Shown piece after piece: positions 35,349 through 43,716 of a stretch of 64,000 bases of DNA. The translations under genes and the position numbers were made by a program. The notes under the pieces are model-generated. The model had not been told where the DNA came from. It worked only from the letters and a program-made list of their open reading frames with translations, and did not search any database. The stretch is taken from NCBI GenBank assembly GCA_029238935.1, contig JAQZBN010000003.1, forward strand, positions 94,729-158,728, given 5' to 3'. Origin of the DNA: Herbinix sp. GTDB taxonomy: Bacteria; Bacillota; Clostridia; Lachnospirales; Lachnospiraceae. How positions within the stretch are numbered: the stretch's first letter is position 1; each line of letters begins with the position of its first letter.

Positions 35349-36455
35349 TTATGTATGGGAGTTTATAAAATCCTTTAATACCTCGATCACTCGCTCCATT
35401 GCTAAATCTTCATATCGCTGATCACAAGGTATGGATAAAATGGACTGGTAGATTTCCTGCGTCTTTGAAAATCCACCAAGATCGATTTCTTTTGGTATCG
35501 GCCAGTGGATGGGACAGTAAATTTCGTTTCTACTGAGATATGTTCGTAATTCATTTCTAAAATTCTTACAATAAATCGGAAAAAACATAGGGCAGATTTG
35601 ATAGGAAGCTTTTGTAAACACCGGTTGAAGGATATGACTAATCCCTAGCTTCTCCGATAGAAACTTAAAGTTATTTCTTCTTCGTTTTATTAAAAAGGAA
35701 AGATTCTCTTCTTGCAGTAAAGAGTTTGAGAAGGGATCCATCCCATGTACGGTATCATCCTTCTCGAGCTGCTCCTCCCCCAGCTGGAAAAGGGAAAGGT
35801 AAAGGTCCTTAAGGGGCATATGATCGGATGGATTTTCTTTCACCCTATGCATAAATTCTGTTTTGAACTGGAACGCCTCCTTCCTAAGTTCTGCCAAGGC
35901 AGTATCGGGGGAAAGGTGCTTATCTTCTCTTTTTAATTGGGAAGCTAAAAGCCCTCCGGTTGGTAAGGCCATCCATTTTCGAATACTGGCAATCACATAA
36001 TCATTATTCTTCCTATGAAAATCATCGGAGAATAGCGTATGGGTGATATCTTCCACAACGATAGTATCTTTGTGATGCAACTCTTCTAAGATTGACTCTA
36101 ACTTCCGGTTCGTATGAAAACCAAAATAACCCATATGATAGAAGATACCAATCTTTCTTTCGTTCATCAGTTTTCTTACAGAATCAAGGTCTGGTGACAA
36201 ATCCTTCTCTATATCATAAAAATAACATTCATATCCATTGTGTATAAAGGGCAGCAGGATCGAATCACAGAGATAGGCTGGTAAACATACTGTTTTATCT
36301 CTCGGGCTTACCTCCTGTAACAATAGAGATAGGGCACCTCTGCCCGATGAAGTCATCTGTGTAAACCCAAGGTTTCTTTCCCAGTCTTTCCAATTGATTT
36401 TCCCTGTTTGCTCTTCTCTTTTTTCTTGAAAATAAAACTCACTGCCGATTTCCAT
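35349..36455 (-). CDS. Second divergent DegT-like PLP-fold protein
   Basis: This 368-residue protein has the fold-type-I layout: TSSGRGALSLLLQEV, TVCLPAYLCDSI, IFYHMGYFGFHTNR, VVEDITHTLFSDD (Asp for the pyridine N) and YVIASIRKWMALPTGGLLAS, where Lys of IRKW is the likely PLP lysine. It is very divergent from the classical DegT enzyme two genes upstream, so it is not a simple duplicate. It overlaps the GNAT gene by 17 bp and is 13 bp before the FemAB-like gene. The reaction is unknown; a transaminase role is likely but not proved. Confidence 0.7.
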   Translation of the reverse strand: MEIGSEFYFQEKREEQTGKINWKDWERNLGFTQMTSSGRGALSLLLQEVSPRDKTVCLPAYLCDSILLPFIHNGYECYFYDIEKDLSPDLDSVRKLMNERKIGIFYHMGYFGFHTNRKLESILEELHHKDTIVVEDITHTLFSDDFHRKNNDYVIASIRKWMALPTGGLLASQLKREDKHLSPDTALAELRKEAFQFKTEFMHRVKENPSDHMPLKDLYLSLFQLGEEQLEKDDTVHGMDPFSNSLLQEENLSFLIKRRRNNFKFLSEKLGISHILQPVFTKASYQICPMFFPIYCKNFRNELRTYLSRNEIYCPIHWPIPKEIDLGGFSKTQEIYQSILSIPCDQRYEDLAMERVIEVLKDFINSHT

Positions 36456-36975
36456 AGATATCCTCTCTTAATATAGAATAGATAAAGACATCATGATAAG
36501 TTCCCTTTTTATATACTCTTCTTTTTAGTACACCTTCTCTCTGAAAATCACATTTTTCAAATAATCGGATGGAAGGAGTGTTAAACTCATTGATCATGGC
36601 ATAGATACACTGAAGCCGTAGTTCATCCATGGCATAGGCCGTTATGGTACGAATCGTATCGGTTCCGTAACCTTTTCCTTGATACTCCGGTGAGAGCTTG
36701 ATATGAAGCTGGGCTGTTCCGTTTTTATAATCAATATCGGATAAAATTACGGTACCGACTGTGATATTTCTTTCTATCTCTTCAATCATACAGCGGAGGG
36801 TGTGGTCATCCTGTCGCAAGGATCTCATCCATTCTGTCTGCCCATAAGAGGAAACAGGAAAGGACCAACCTCCCAGCATATATTCGATCGTCTCATTATT
36901 GATCATGTTTTGCAGTAGTTTAGCATCTGCTGGTTCTATTGCTCGAAGCACGATCTTCCCCCCAGTTATTATCAT
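36439..36975 (-). CDS. GNAT-family N-acetyltransferase
   Basis: This 178-residue protein is of the RimJ/RimL group. IVLRAIEPADAKLLQNMI, LSPEYQGKGYGTDTI (acetyl-CoA loop Q-x-x-G-x-G) and NTPSIRLFEKCDFQREG are the standard markers. AAGGAGG precedes the ATG. It follows the PglE-like aminotransferase by 34 bp, so it may acetylate the new 4-amino group as PglD-type enzymes do, though PglD itself has a hexapeptide fold. Confidence 0.9.
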   Translation of the reverse strand: MIITGGKIVLRAIEPADAKLLQNMINNETIEYMLGGWSFPVSSYGQTEWMRSLRQDDHTLRCMIEEIERNITVGTVILSDIDYKNGTAQLHIKLSPEYQGKGYGTDTIRTITAYAMDELRLQCIYAMINEFNTPSIRLFEKCDFQREGVLKRRVYKKGTYHDVFIYSILREDIYGNRQ

Positions 36976-37009
36976 TGAGGTTACCTCCTTCCTATCTATT
37001 TAAGCTGAA

Positions 37010-38140
37010 TTATTTTCCTTTACAAACATCAATCACAATTTGAGCTACGCGCCTCAAATCATCTTTGGTCATCTTCGTATCACTAGGCAGACATAGTCCC
37101 TTATGATACAGATCCTCTGCCACCCCTTCTCCGACAAAATCACAGTCCTTATAGTAGGGCTGTAGATGCATTGGCTTCCATAGCGGTCTTGCTTCTATCT
37201 CTTCTTTTTCTAGCGCCAGTAAAAGATCGATTGGCTTTACATTCCCCTGTAACGTAATGCAGCTTAACCAGTAATTCGGCTCGTTCCATGCATTCACCGG
37301 CATCATAGTGATCTGTGGAAGGTCAGAAAATGCTGTTTGGTAAAATGTGAAAATTTCCTTCTTTTTTTCAATTCTTTTTGAAAGAACTTTTAACTGTCCT
37401 CTACCAATCCCCGCCAATACATTACTAAGCCGGTAATTATATCCCAGTTCGCTATGTTGGTAATGTCTGGCTTGATCCCTCGCTTGCGTCGACCAAAACT
37501 TAACTTTATCAATCCTCTCCGGGTCCTTTGCCACCAGCATTCCTCCTCCGGAGGTAGTTATTATCTTATTCCCATTAAAAGAATAAACGCCGTAATCACC
37601 AAAGGTTCCTGTGTGTTTTCCTTTGTATAAAGTACCCAAGCTTTCTGCTGCATCTTCAATAACCGTAACTCCATTCTGCTTACATAACTCCATGATTTTA
37701 TCCATATCTGCGGAAAGACCATAGAGATGAACTACAATAACTGCTTTTGGCATTTTCCCTAAAGCTTTATACTGATCAAATGCTTTTTGTAGGGCAGTAC
37801 TACTCATATTCCAGGTTTCATAATCACTATCGATAAAGACTGGAATGGCATGCAAATATTTAATCGGATTTGCACTGGCTGAAAAGGTAAAGGTCTGACA
37901 GAATACAATATCGCCTTCTCCCGCCCCGGCAGCTTTCAAAGCCATATGAATTGCTGCTGTTCCGTTATTTAGAGCGGCAGCTGAAGTAGCCCCCACCATA
38001 GCTGCTAATTCCTTCTCAAATTCATTGACATTTGTACCAAGAGGTGCAATCCAATTTGTTCGAAAAGCTTCCTGTATATATTCCATTTCATAACCTTCTT
38101 CGCTCATATGAGGAGAAGAAAGAAATATTTTTTTATTCAT
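37010..38140 (-). CDS. DegT/DnrJ/EryC1/StrS aminotransferase (PglE-like)
   Basis: This 376-residue PLP enzyme carries LNNGTAAIHMALKAAGAGEGD, VIEDAAESLGTLYKG and YSFNGNKIITTSGGGMLV with the catalytic Lys in NGNK. It would aminate C4 of the UDP-4-keto-6-deoxy-sugar made by the next gene upstream. The pair, with a sugar transferase and acetyltransferases, is the gene set for UDP-N,N'-diacetylbacillosamine or a close relative. GAGGTG precedes the ATG. Cytosolic. Confidence 0.92.
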   Translation of the reverse strand: MNKKIFLSSPHMSEEGYEMEYIQEAFRTNWIAPLGTNVNEFEKELAAMVGATSAAALNNGTAAIHMALKAAGAGEGDIVFCQTFTFSASANPIKYLHAIPVFIDSDYETWNMSSTALQKAFDQYKALGKMPKAVIVVHLYGLSADMDKIMELCKQNGVTVIEDAAESLGTLYKGKHTGTFGDYGVYSFNGNKIITTSGGGMLVAKDPERIDKVKFWSTQARDQARHYQHSELGYNYRLSNVLAGIGRGQLKVLSKRIEKKKEIFTFYQTAFSDLPQITMMPVNAWNEPNYWLSCITLQGNVKPIDLLLALEKEEIEARPLWKPMHLQPYYKDCDFVGEGVAEDLYHKGLCLPSDTKMTKDDLRRVAQIVIDVCKGK

Positions 38141-38169
38141 AATGACACCTCAAAACAATCCTAATGCTG

Positions 38170-40095
38170 TTAACTGACACTCATTCTATATACTTTATCC
38201 TCCCGAGATATTGCTTCCTCATACTCCCAGTCCTCGGCTCTTCTATTTACTTCATCCGGGTCCAGGTAAGTCGGGACTACCTGTTTCATTGTATTTTTCA
38301 TCACATCCGCTGATTCTGTCTTAAGAGCGTCCTTTAGTAATCTTAACTTAAGGTATATTTCCTGTTTGGATATCTCTTTCTGACGCTCAATATATATCTT
38401 ATGATTTGCTGTAGCAATGAGTTCCTCGCTCTTCATCAGCAACTCTTCGTAAAGCTTTTCCCCGGGACGAAGTCCGGTCTCAATGATATCAATATCCTTA
38501 TAGGGTTCCTTTCCAGACAATCGAATCAAGTTCTTAGCCAAATCCAGTATCTTGACCGGCTGCCCCATATCAAGGACAAAAACTTCCGCTCTGTTTGCCA
38601 TGGCACCAGCCTGCAAAACTAATTGAGCGGCTTCCGGAATGGTCATAAAGAAACGGACAATCCGGTTATCCGTTATGGTCACCGGTCCTCCCTGCTTAAT
38701 TTGCTTTTGAAATAAAGGAATAACGGAACCATTGGACCCCAGGACATTACCAAATCGTACTGCAACAAAGGTTGTATTACTGCTATTCTTTCTGCTTTGT
38801 AAGATCATTTCACAAAAGCGTTTGCTGGCTCCCATAATGTTGGTTGGATTTACTGCTTTATCAGTAGAAATCAGAACGAATTTCTTTACTCCATACCGCT
38901 CTGCTGCTTTCACCACATTCCAGGTGCCAAAGATATTATTCTTAATGGCTTCCCCGGGGCACTCTTCCATCAGCGGTACATGTTTATGGGCAGCAGCATG
39001 AAATACAATATCCGGTCTGTAATACTTGAACAGCTGATTCATCTTTTTCTTATCCCGTATGGATGCAATCTCCACCTTAAGATCCAGTTGCTCTCCGTAT
39101 TCTTTGATTAATTCCTGTTGTATTTCATATGCATTATTTTCATAAATATCAAGTATTACAATACGCTTTGGGTATACCTTAGCAATCTGCCTGCAGAGTT
39201 CAGATCCTATGGATCCTCCCCCACCGGTAACCATAACAACTCTATTGTAGATCAATTTTTTCACTTCACAATCATCCAGAGTAATTGGTTCCCGACCTAA
39301 TAGTTCCTCTATATTAACTTCTCTGACACTATTCCAAAGATTATTTCCTTCCAGAGTATCCAAAAGAGTCAGAGTATCCGGTAAAACTCTGACATGACAC
39401 TGTAAAATGGAACATATTTCAAGAATCTCTTTTCGTTTCTCAGGACTGGCTGAGGGCATGGCTATGACAATCTCCCCAACCTCTTTTCCCGTGAATATCT
39501 TCTCTAAATCATGAATTGGTCCTTTCACAGGAATGCCGTGAATAAACTTACCTATCTTTTCTATACTGTCATCTACAAAGAAAACCGTAGAATAAATACT
39601 ATTTGGATTGTTGCATACTTCTTCATGTAGTTTCACCCCCGCCTCCCCAGCACCGATAATTACCAGGGGTGTTCTTCCTTTCTCCTTTCTGTGAAATTTT
39701 CGATATTGTCGATAGAATAATCTCATTAAAAGCATTCCAAGTAACGAAACCGAATAAGCTGCCATAGTAAATAGAACAGATAAGTCAGCTTTAAAAATAC
39801 AATGATCCAAAATTAAAAATGTACTATATCCAAGAAATCCACCACAAAGTAGTGCAAGATATTCCTTACTTTGCGCGTATCTCCACAAACTGTTATAGGT
39901 TTTAAATACAGACTGAGCCGCAGTACCACAAACAATCAGTAAAATTAAATGCGGCAGTAACAAGTGGAATTTGATGCTATCCGTTCCATTGCTATCCGGT
40001 AAAAGTATAAATAGAAGTGTGCATACCACTGCAGTTATTATAAAGTCCATTATAAATACGATTGCTTTACGGTACTTACTTAGATTCAATGTCAT
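38170..40095 (-). CDS. Membrane nucleotide-sugar 4,6-dehydratase (PglF/FlaA1/CapD-like)
   Basis: A protein of about 641 residues from ATG 40095; AAGGAGG is only 2 bases upstream, and a TTG at 40089 has better spacing, so the start is uncertain. Four TM helices at the N-terminus, a CoA-binding-like domain (LVIIGAGEAGVKLHEE), then an SDR domain: VMVTGGGGSIGSELCRQI, FHAAAHKHVPLME, STDKAVNPTNIMGASKR and RPGEKLYEEL. It converts UDP-GlcNAc to the 4-keto-6-deoxy sugar. Its partner aminotransferase lies 30 bp downstream. The PglF-like size supports the bacillosamine route. Confidence 0.93.
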   Translation of the reverse strand: MTLNLSKYRKAIVFIMDFIITAVVCTLLFILLPDSNGTDSIKFHLLLPHLILLIVCGTAAQSVFKTYNSLWRYAQSKEYLALLCGGFLGYSTFLILDHCIFKADLSVLFTMAAYSVSLLGMLLMRLFYRQYRKFHRKEKGRTPLVIIGAGEAGVKLHEEVCNNPNSIYSTVFFVDDSIEKIGKFIHGIPVKGPIHDLEKIFTGKEVGEIVIAMPSASPEKRKEILEICSILQCHVRVLPDTLTLLDTLEGNNLWNSVREVNIEELLGREPITLDDCEVKKLIYNRVVMVTGGGGSIGSELCRQIAKVYPKRIVILDIYENNAYEIQQELIKEYGEQLDLKVEIASIRDKKKMNQLFKYYRPDIVFHAAAHKHVPLMEECPGEAIKNNIFGTWNVVKAAERYGVKKFVLISTDKAVNPTNIMGASKRFCEMILQSRKNSSNTTFVAVRFGNVLGSNGSVIPLFQKQIKQGGPVTITDNRIVRFFMTIPEAAQLVLQAGAMANRAEVFVLDMGQPVKILDLAKNLIRLSGKEPYKDIDIIETGLRPGEKLYEELLMKSEELIATANHKIYIERQKEISKQEIYLKLRLLKDALKTESADVMKNTMKQVVPTYLDPDEVNRRAEDWEYEEAISREDKVYRMSVS

Positions 40096-40377
40096 CGCCT
40101 CCTTCAATTACAGATTGCATCTAAATAACAAATGATAATTTAAGATATATTAATTGCAAAAAGTTACATTCTCATTTTCCATATTATTACTATTTCTAAC
40201 ATTATCATATTCCAAATACCAATAATCTGTGTCTTATCTCATGAAATACTTTAAAATGACCTATTATTGGTTGTACAAAGATTATTTTTCGACTAAATAG
40301 GAACGGAAATAATTGGAATTCATATGATGTAATAGAGGTTTATATAAAAACCTACACCTTAAGAAAGGAGATTCAAT

Positions 40378-40695
40378 ATGGATTTTATAAGATTTTTTTT
40401 AATTCTTTTAGTACCGGGAATAATAGCTGACCGGTTATTCCGTTTAATCGGAGGCACCAGAGCAAGTAGTAATATTTTTACTTCCCTTATATTTGATTTA
40501 GTTATATTTATCATTAATATTACCGGCTTATATTTTTTCAGAGGAATTACAACCATGGCTGCTCTGATCGATAGTTTTACCTGCTTAAGCTTTACAAGAA
40601 ACTATGCGCTGCTTAGTATCTTAATCGCAATCATTCTTGGTTCCATAGCAGGTGCAATTCACAGACTATTCTTCTGGTGGAGAAGGCGCGCATAA
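40378..40695 (+). CDS. Small three-TM membrane protein, unknown
   Basis: This 105-residue hydrophobic protein has three TM helices (about 5-22, 38-58 and 77-97) and an Arg-rich C-terminal tail (FFWWRRRA). The segment GGTRASSNIFTSLIFDL lies between helices 1 and 2. AAGAAAGGAG sits 6 bases before the ATG and a strong terminator follows, so it looks like a real monocistronic gene. It is the only plus-strand gene inside the EPS locus. I recognise no family. Confidence 0.75.
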   Translation: MDFIRFFLILLVPGIIADRLFRLIGGTRASSNIFTSLIFDLVIFIINITGLYFFRGITTMAALIDSFTCLSFTRNYALLSILIAIILGSIAGAIHRLFFWWRRRA

Positions 40696-40720
40696 AGATA
40701 TCACAATTTGATCAATAATT

Positions 40721-40766
40721 AAAATCAGGCTATAGCAAATTGTAATTCATGCTATAGCCTGATTTT
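40721..40766. terminator. Strong bidirectional intrinsic terminator
   Basis: Perfect 17-bp arms AAAATCAGGCTATAGCA (40721-40737) and TGCTATAGCCTGATTTT (40750-40766), 12-base loop, followed by TTTTA. It separates the small membrane protein gene from the converging tyrosine-kinase gene, so CpsC/D and the dehydratase operon have separate transcripts. Confidence 0.9.
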
Positions 40767-40807
40767 TTTACACTACCATATCGTTATAAAGTTTTATTTT
40801 GACCAAA

Positions 40808-41479
40808 CTAATACTTACCGTAATATCCTTTACCGTAATATCCTTTTAACTTCGAATCATGCTTATTCATTACTACTCCAAGAATTCGTAAGTTCCCCCG
40901 CTCCAACTGACTCTTTACCTTCTGTGCTATTTTAGTACTAATGGCATTTACTTCAATAATTAAAATGATACCATCACATTGTGCTCCAACAATCGCACTA
41001 TCTATGACACTACCAAGTGGAGGTGAATCTATGATAACATAATCATAGGTTTTCCGAAGCTGTGCAATCAACTTAGCAAAATAATCATTACCCAGCAGCT
41101 CGACGGGATTTGGTGGTACCGGTCCTGGAAATATTACATCTACATTCGGTATATTTGTGGTATATATGATATCATCTGCAGTAATTTGCCCTGACAAATA
41201 ATGAGCCAGTCCCTTCACCGCATGATCCGGTTTATACCGGCCCATGATAACGGATTTTCGTAAATCAGCATCTATAAATACTACCTTTTTTCCGCTCTCG
41301 CCAAAAGAAGCTGCCAACTGAAAGGAAACACTGGATTTTCCTTCATTGGGCAAGCAGCTGGTAAATCCAATTATATGGACATCATCTCCACAGAACTGGA
41401 TATTTGTTCGTAAGGATTTATAAGCTTCGTTGCTTCTTGCGTCCAATTGTTGAAGCTTCTCAAAATTTACCTTAGCCAT
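40808..41479 (-). CDS. BY-type tyrosine kinase (CpsD/CapB-like)
   Basis: This 223-residue cytosolic ATPase has SCLPNEGKSSVSFQLA (Walker A), VVFIDADLRKSV (Walker A') and DYVIIDSPPLGSV (Walker B), followed by a Tyr-rich tail in which five Tyr fall within the last 13 residues. Such kinases autophosphorylate the Tyr cluster and control chain length with their membrane partner, the Wzz-like protein encoded 3 bp upstream. TAGGAGGA precedes the ATG. Likely regulates output of the EPS operon that follows. Confidence 0.93.
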   Translation of the reverse strand: MAKVNFEKLQQLDARSNEAYKSLRTNIQFCGDDVHIIGFTSCLPNEGKSSVSFQLAASFGESGKKVVFIDADLRKSVIMGRYKPDHAVKGLAHYLSGQITADDIIYTTNIPNVDVIFPGPVPPNPVELLGNDYFAKLIAQLRKTYDYVIIDSPPLGSVIDSAIVGAQCDGIILIIEVNAISTKIAQKVKSQLERGNLRILGVVMNKHDSKLKGYYGKGYYGKY

Positions 41480-41482
41480 ATA

Positions 41483-42232
41483 TTATTTCCTCCTAATCAG
41501 CTGCTTTGCTTTCTTTTTTCTATTCTTACTTAATAACTTCTTATTCGTGGCATTCCCCATCAAAGGGATAACACCAAGAACATTAAGTCCAAGATACTTC
41601 TCCACATCATCCGATGTTTTGATGGTATCATTGAATAGAAATAGAAAGGTAAGGGCAGCCATAGAAAGAAATACACCGAAGATACCGCCGATCAGGACAT
41701 TTTTAAATACATTGGGACTGGAGGGTCCCAGTGGCATATTACCATACTCGATAACATTAATTCTCTCTAGTTCCATAATTTTTACGATTTTTTCTGTGGA
41801 CACGTCAATTAATGCATCTGCTAGCTTTTTGGCCATGGAAGCATCCGGATGACTAACGGTGATTTGTAGAATTCGCGTATCCGTCGGTGTATTGACTGTA
41901 ATCATATTCGATAACTGCGACTCTGACATTGAGAGACCAAGATTATCAATAATTTGCTCTGTGATAAGCCGGCTCTTAATTAAAATTTTAAAATCTTTCG
42001 TTAATTGAGTTCCTGTCTGGAGATCCGATAGGGTAGTTTTATCTTCGTTCTGTCTATTTATTACATATACACTGGCTGTCGATTGATAGACTGGGGTTAT
42101 AAAATACTTACTGTATAATCCGGCTAGCAACGCAGATAAGATCCCTGCCACAAGGATAATCCAAAACTTTCTTATGATTTCAAAAAATAATTCTCTTAAA
42201 TCAATGTATCTTTCATTATTACTAACTTCCAT
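41483..42232 (-). CDS. Wzz/CpsC-like chain-length and kinase-activator protein
   Basis: This 249-residue protein starts at ATG 42232 (GGAG 6 bases upstream; the longer TTG frame overlaps this site). TM1 at about 22-44, an outer domain with VYQSTASVYVINRQNEDKTT and ILQITVSHPDASMAKKLADAL, a Pro-rich PLGPSSPN motif before TM2 (about 175-200), then a basic cytosolic tail. This is the Firmicute CpsC form, which binds and activates the separate kinase CpsD encoded next. It sits at the head of the EPS locus. Confidence 0.9.
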   Translation of the reverse strand: MEVSNNERYIDLRELFFEIIRKFWIILVAGILSALLAGLYSKYFITPVYQSTASVYVINRQNEDKTTLSDLQTGTQLTKDFKILIKSRLITEQIIDNLGLSMSESQLSNMITVNTPTDTRILQITVSHPDASMAKKLADALIDVSTEKIVKIMELERINVIEYGNMPLGPSSPNVFKNVLIGGIFGVFLSMAALTFLFLFNDTIKTSDDVEKYLGLNVLGVIPLMGNATNKKLLSKNRKKKAKQLIRRK

Positions 42233-42304
42233 AGAATGCTCCAAAAAAGTATCTTATTCTTTATCATATACAAAAAACAATTTTTTGGAACATTATCTCT
42301 CAAA

Positions 42305-43366
42305 TTATCGGATATTAGGTACATATTTTCTCATATCAACAAAGATTAGTAAAACTCCAATTCCAGGCACCGGAATGGTAATGGAGAGGTTTATTGCCTG
42401 CTGAATATTAACGTTTTGGTATCCCTTCCCATAAAGAAACTTTCCAATTTGATTATAAAGAACCCTCGAATTCATCTGAAAAGAATTTCCATTTGACTTA
42501 ATCGCCGGGGGATCCCACTCCTGTGGCAAAATACAGTCAATCTCTTGCTCTAAAGGTAATGTAAATACCGTTCTCACTGTTTTGATAGCATATTCTTTGG
42601 AATAAAAATAATCGTCTTGTTGATATAACGTTTCCTCAGCCCTTTTATAGTCGTAACAAGTAAAGACCCACACTCTGCATTCCTTCGAGACTTCCGGCTC
42701 AATCACATCAAATACCACTGTTTGCTCATGTTCCTCTTTCAGATTTCGGTGCTTTTCTTTGGATTTTGCTCTTTCGAGATCTCGATCTGGATTTCTATCT
42801 AGATTTCTATTCGGATTTCTATCAAAATCTCTTTCTAACATGCTTTCTGTTGAATGTTCCATCCTTTCATCTGCATGATATTCCGATTGATTGAGCAAAT
42901 TAGAATCCATACTATTTCTAATGTTATTTACCCTGTCTTCTGTCGTAGTTCTATTCTCTGAACCCGTAAAAGTACTACTATCCCTTTCTTTTGTTGCAGT
43001 CGCTGCTTTTTCATTTTTCTTAGCTTTAGTTTTATTCTGTGTTCTGGTTTTTTCTTCCTTATGGCTCTTGTTATTATTATTGACTTTTTTTGTTTTTTCC
43101 TTTAATTTATCATTTATCCCTTCGCTATCCTCTAACCCCATGGTAACAAAAGTAGATAGTATTGCACCAAGGGATGCACCGGATAATGCAAATAGGTAAG
43201 TCCCTAAACCAATAGAAAGAAATACTCCTATCACTGCAAAAAGGAGTTCAAAACCTAGGAGGAATACCATAGTCAGTATCATATATCCTTTTGGTTTCTT
43301 ACCCCTCTTCACTGCTATAGAAGCATTTTGTCTACACAAATAAATGAGAGCTGTTACTTCAATCAT
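42305..43366 (-). CDS. Two-TM protein with low-complexity Asn/Arg/Asp linker
   Basis: This 353-residue protein has two TM helices (about 29-51 and 55-76), then a Lys/Asn/Thr-rich linker (about 80-215) holding short repeats of the type DRNPNRNLDRNPDRDLE, then a folded C-terminal domain of about 130 residues (CRVWVFTCYDYKRAEETLYQ, IGKFLYGKGYQNVNIQQAI). No family recognised. It lies 59 bp downstream of the RyR-domain gene and 72 bp before the CpsC-like start, all on the same strand, so it may belong to the RyR group. The linker varies at DNA level as a tandem repeat around 42770-42830. Confidence 0.7.
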   Translation of the reverse strand: MIEVTALIYLCRQNASIAVKRGKKPKGYMILTMVFLLGFELLFAVIGVFLSIGLGTYLFALSGASLGAILSTFVTMGLEDSEGINDKLKEKTKKVNNNNKSHKEEKTRTQNKTKAKKNEKAATATKERDSSTFTGSENRTTTEDRVNNIRNSMDSNLLNQSEYHADERMEHSTESMLERDFDRNPNRNLDRNPDRDLERAKSKEKHRNLKEEHEQTVVFDVIEPEVSKECRVWVFTCYDYKRAEETLYQQDDYFYSKEYAIKTVRTVFTLPLEQEIDCILPQEWDPPAIKSNGNSFQMNSRVLYNQIGKFLYGKGYQNVNIQQAINLSITIPVPGIGVLLIFVDMRKYVPNIR

Positions 43367-43425
43367 CTCTCCATCCCCTTTATTAGTACTAATACATCAT
43401 ATACAGGGAATTCATGATTTGTGAA

Positions 43426-43716
43426 CTATTCTTCTGCTTTTGTTATCTGATACCCCATCGCCTTAATAACCTTTAGTGTCTCCATGGCGGTATTCCTATC
43501 ATATTCTTTCTCTACCTCGGATAAATTATCGTATGGAATCAATCCCGGATGTTGCATCTTCCTATCATCTCTGACTGAGCCGTAAGTCCATCCTTCGCTC
43601 ATTCGCTTGGCAGCCCAGACTTCATGAGTGTTTTGTGCCAAGAGTTCCGTTAGTTGCTTAATATCCTCGGATAGTTCGATTTTCGTTGTATCAAATGGAT
43701 TTGGTTTATACATCAT
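43426..43716 (-). CDS. Stand-alone RyR-domain protein
   Basis: This 96-residue protein is almost wholly one ryanodine-receptor-type repeat: KPNPFDTTKIELSEDIKQLTELLAQNTHEVWAAKRMSEGWTYG, then DDRKMQHPGLIPYDNLSEVEKEYDR and AMETLKVIKAMGY. The markers are N-x-H-x-V-W-A, GW-x-YG, HP-x-LIPYD-L and EKEYDR. In animals RyR repeats form cytosolic parts of the Ca2+ channel; bacterial copies probably bind ligands or act in signalling. It overlaps the upstream Rossmann/RyR membrane gene by 11 bp, so the two are coupled. Confidence 0.9.
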   Translation of the reverse strand: MMYKPNPFDTTKIELSEDIKQLTELLAQNTHEVWAAKRMSEGWTYGSVRDDRKMQHPGLIPYDNLSEVEKEYDRNTAMETLKVIKAMGYQITKAEE

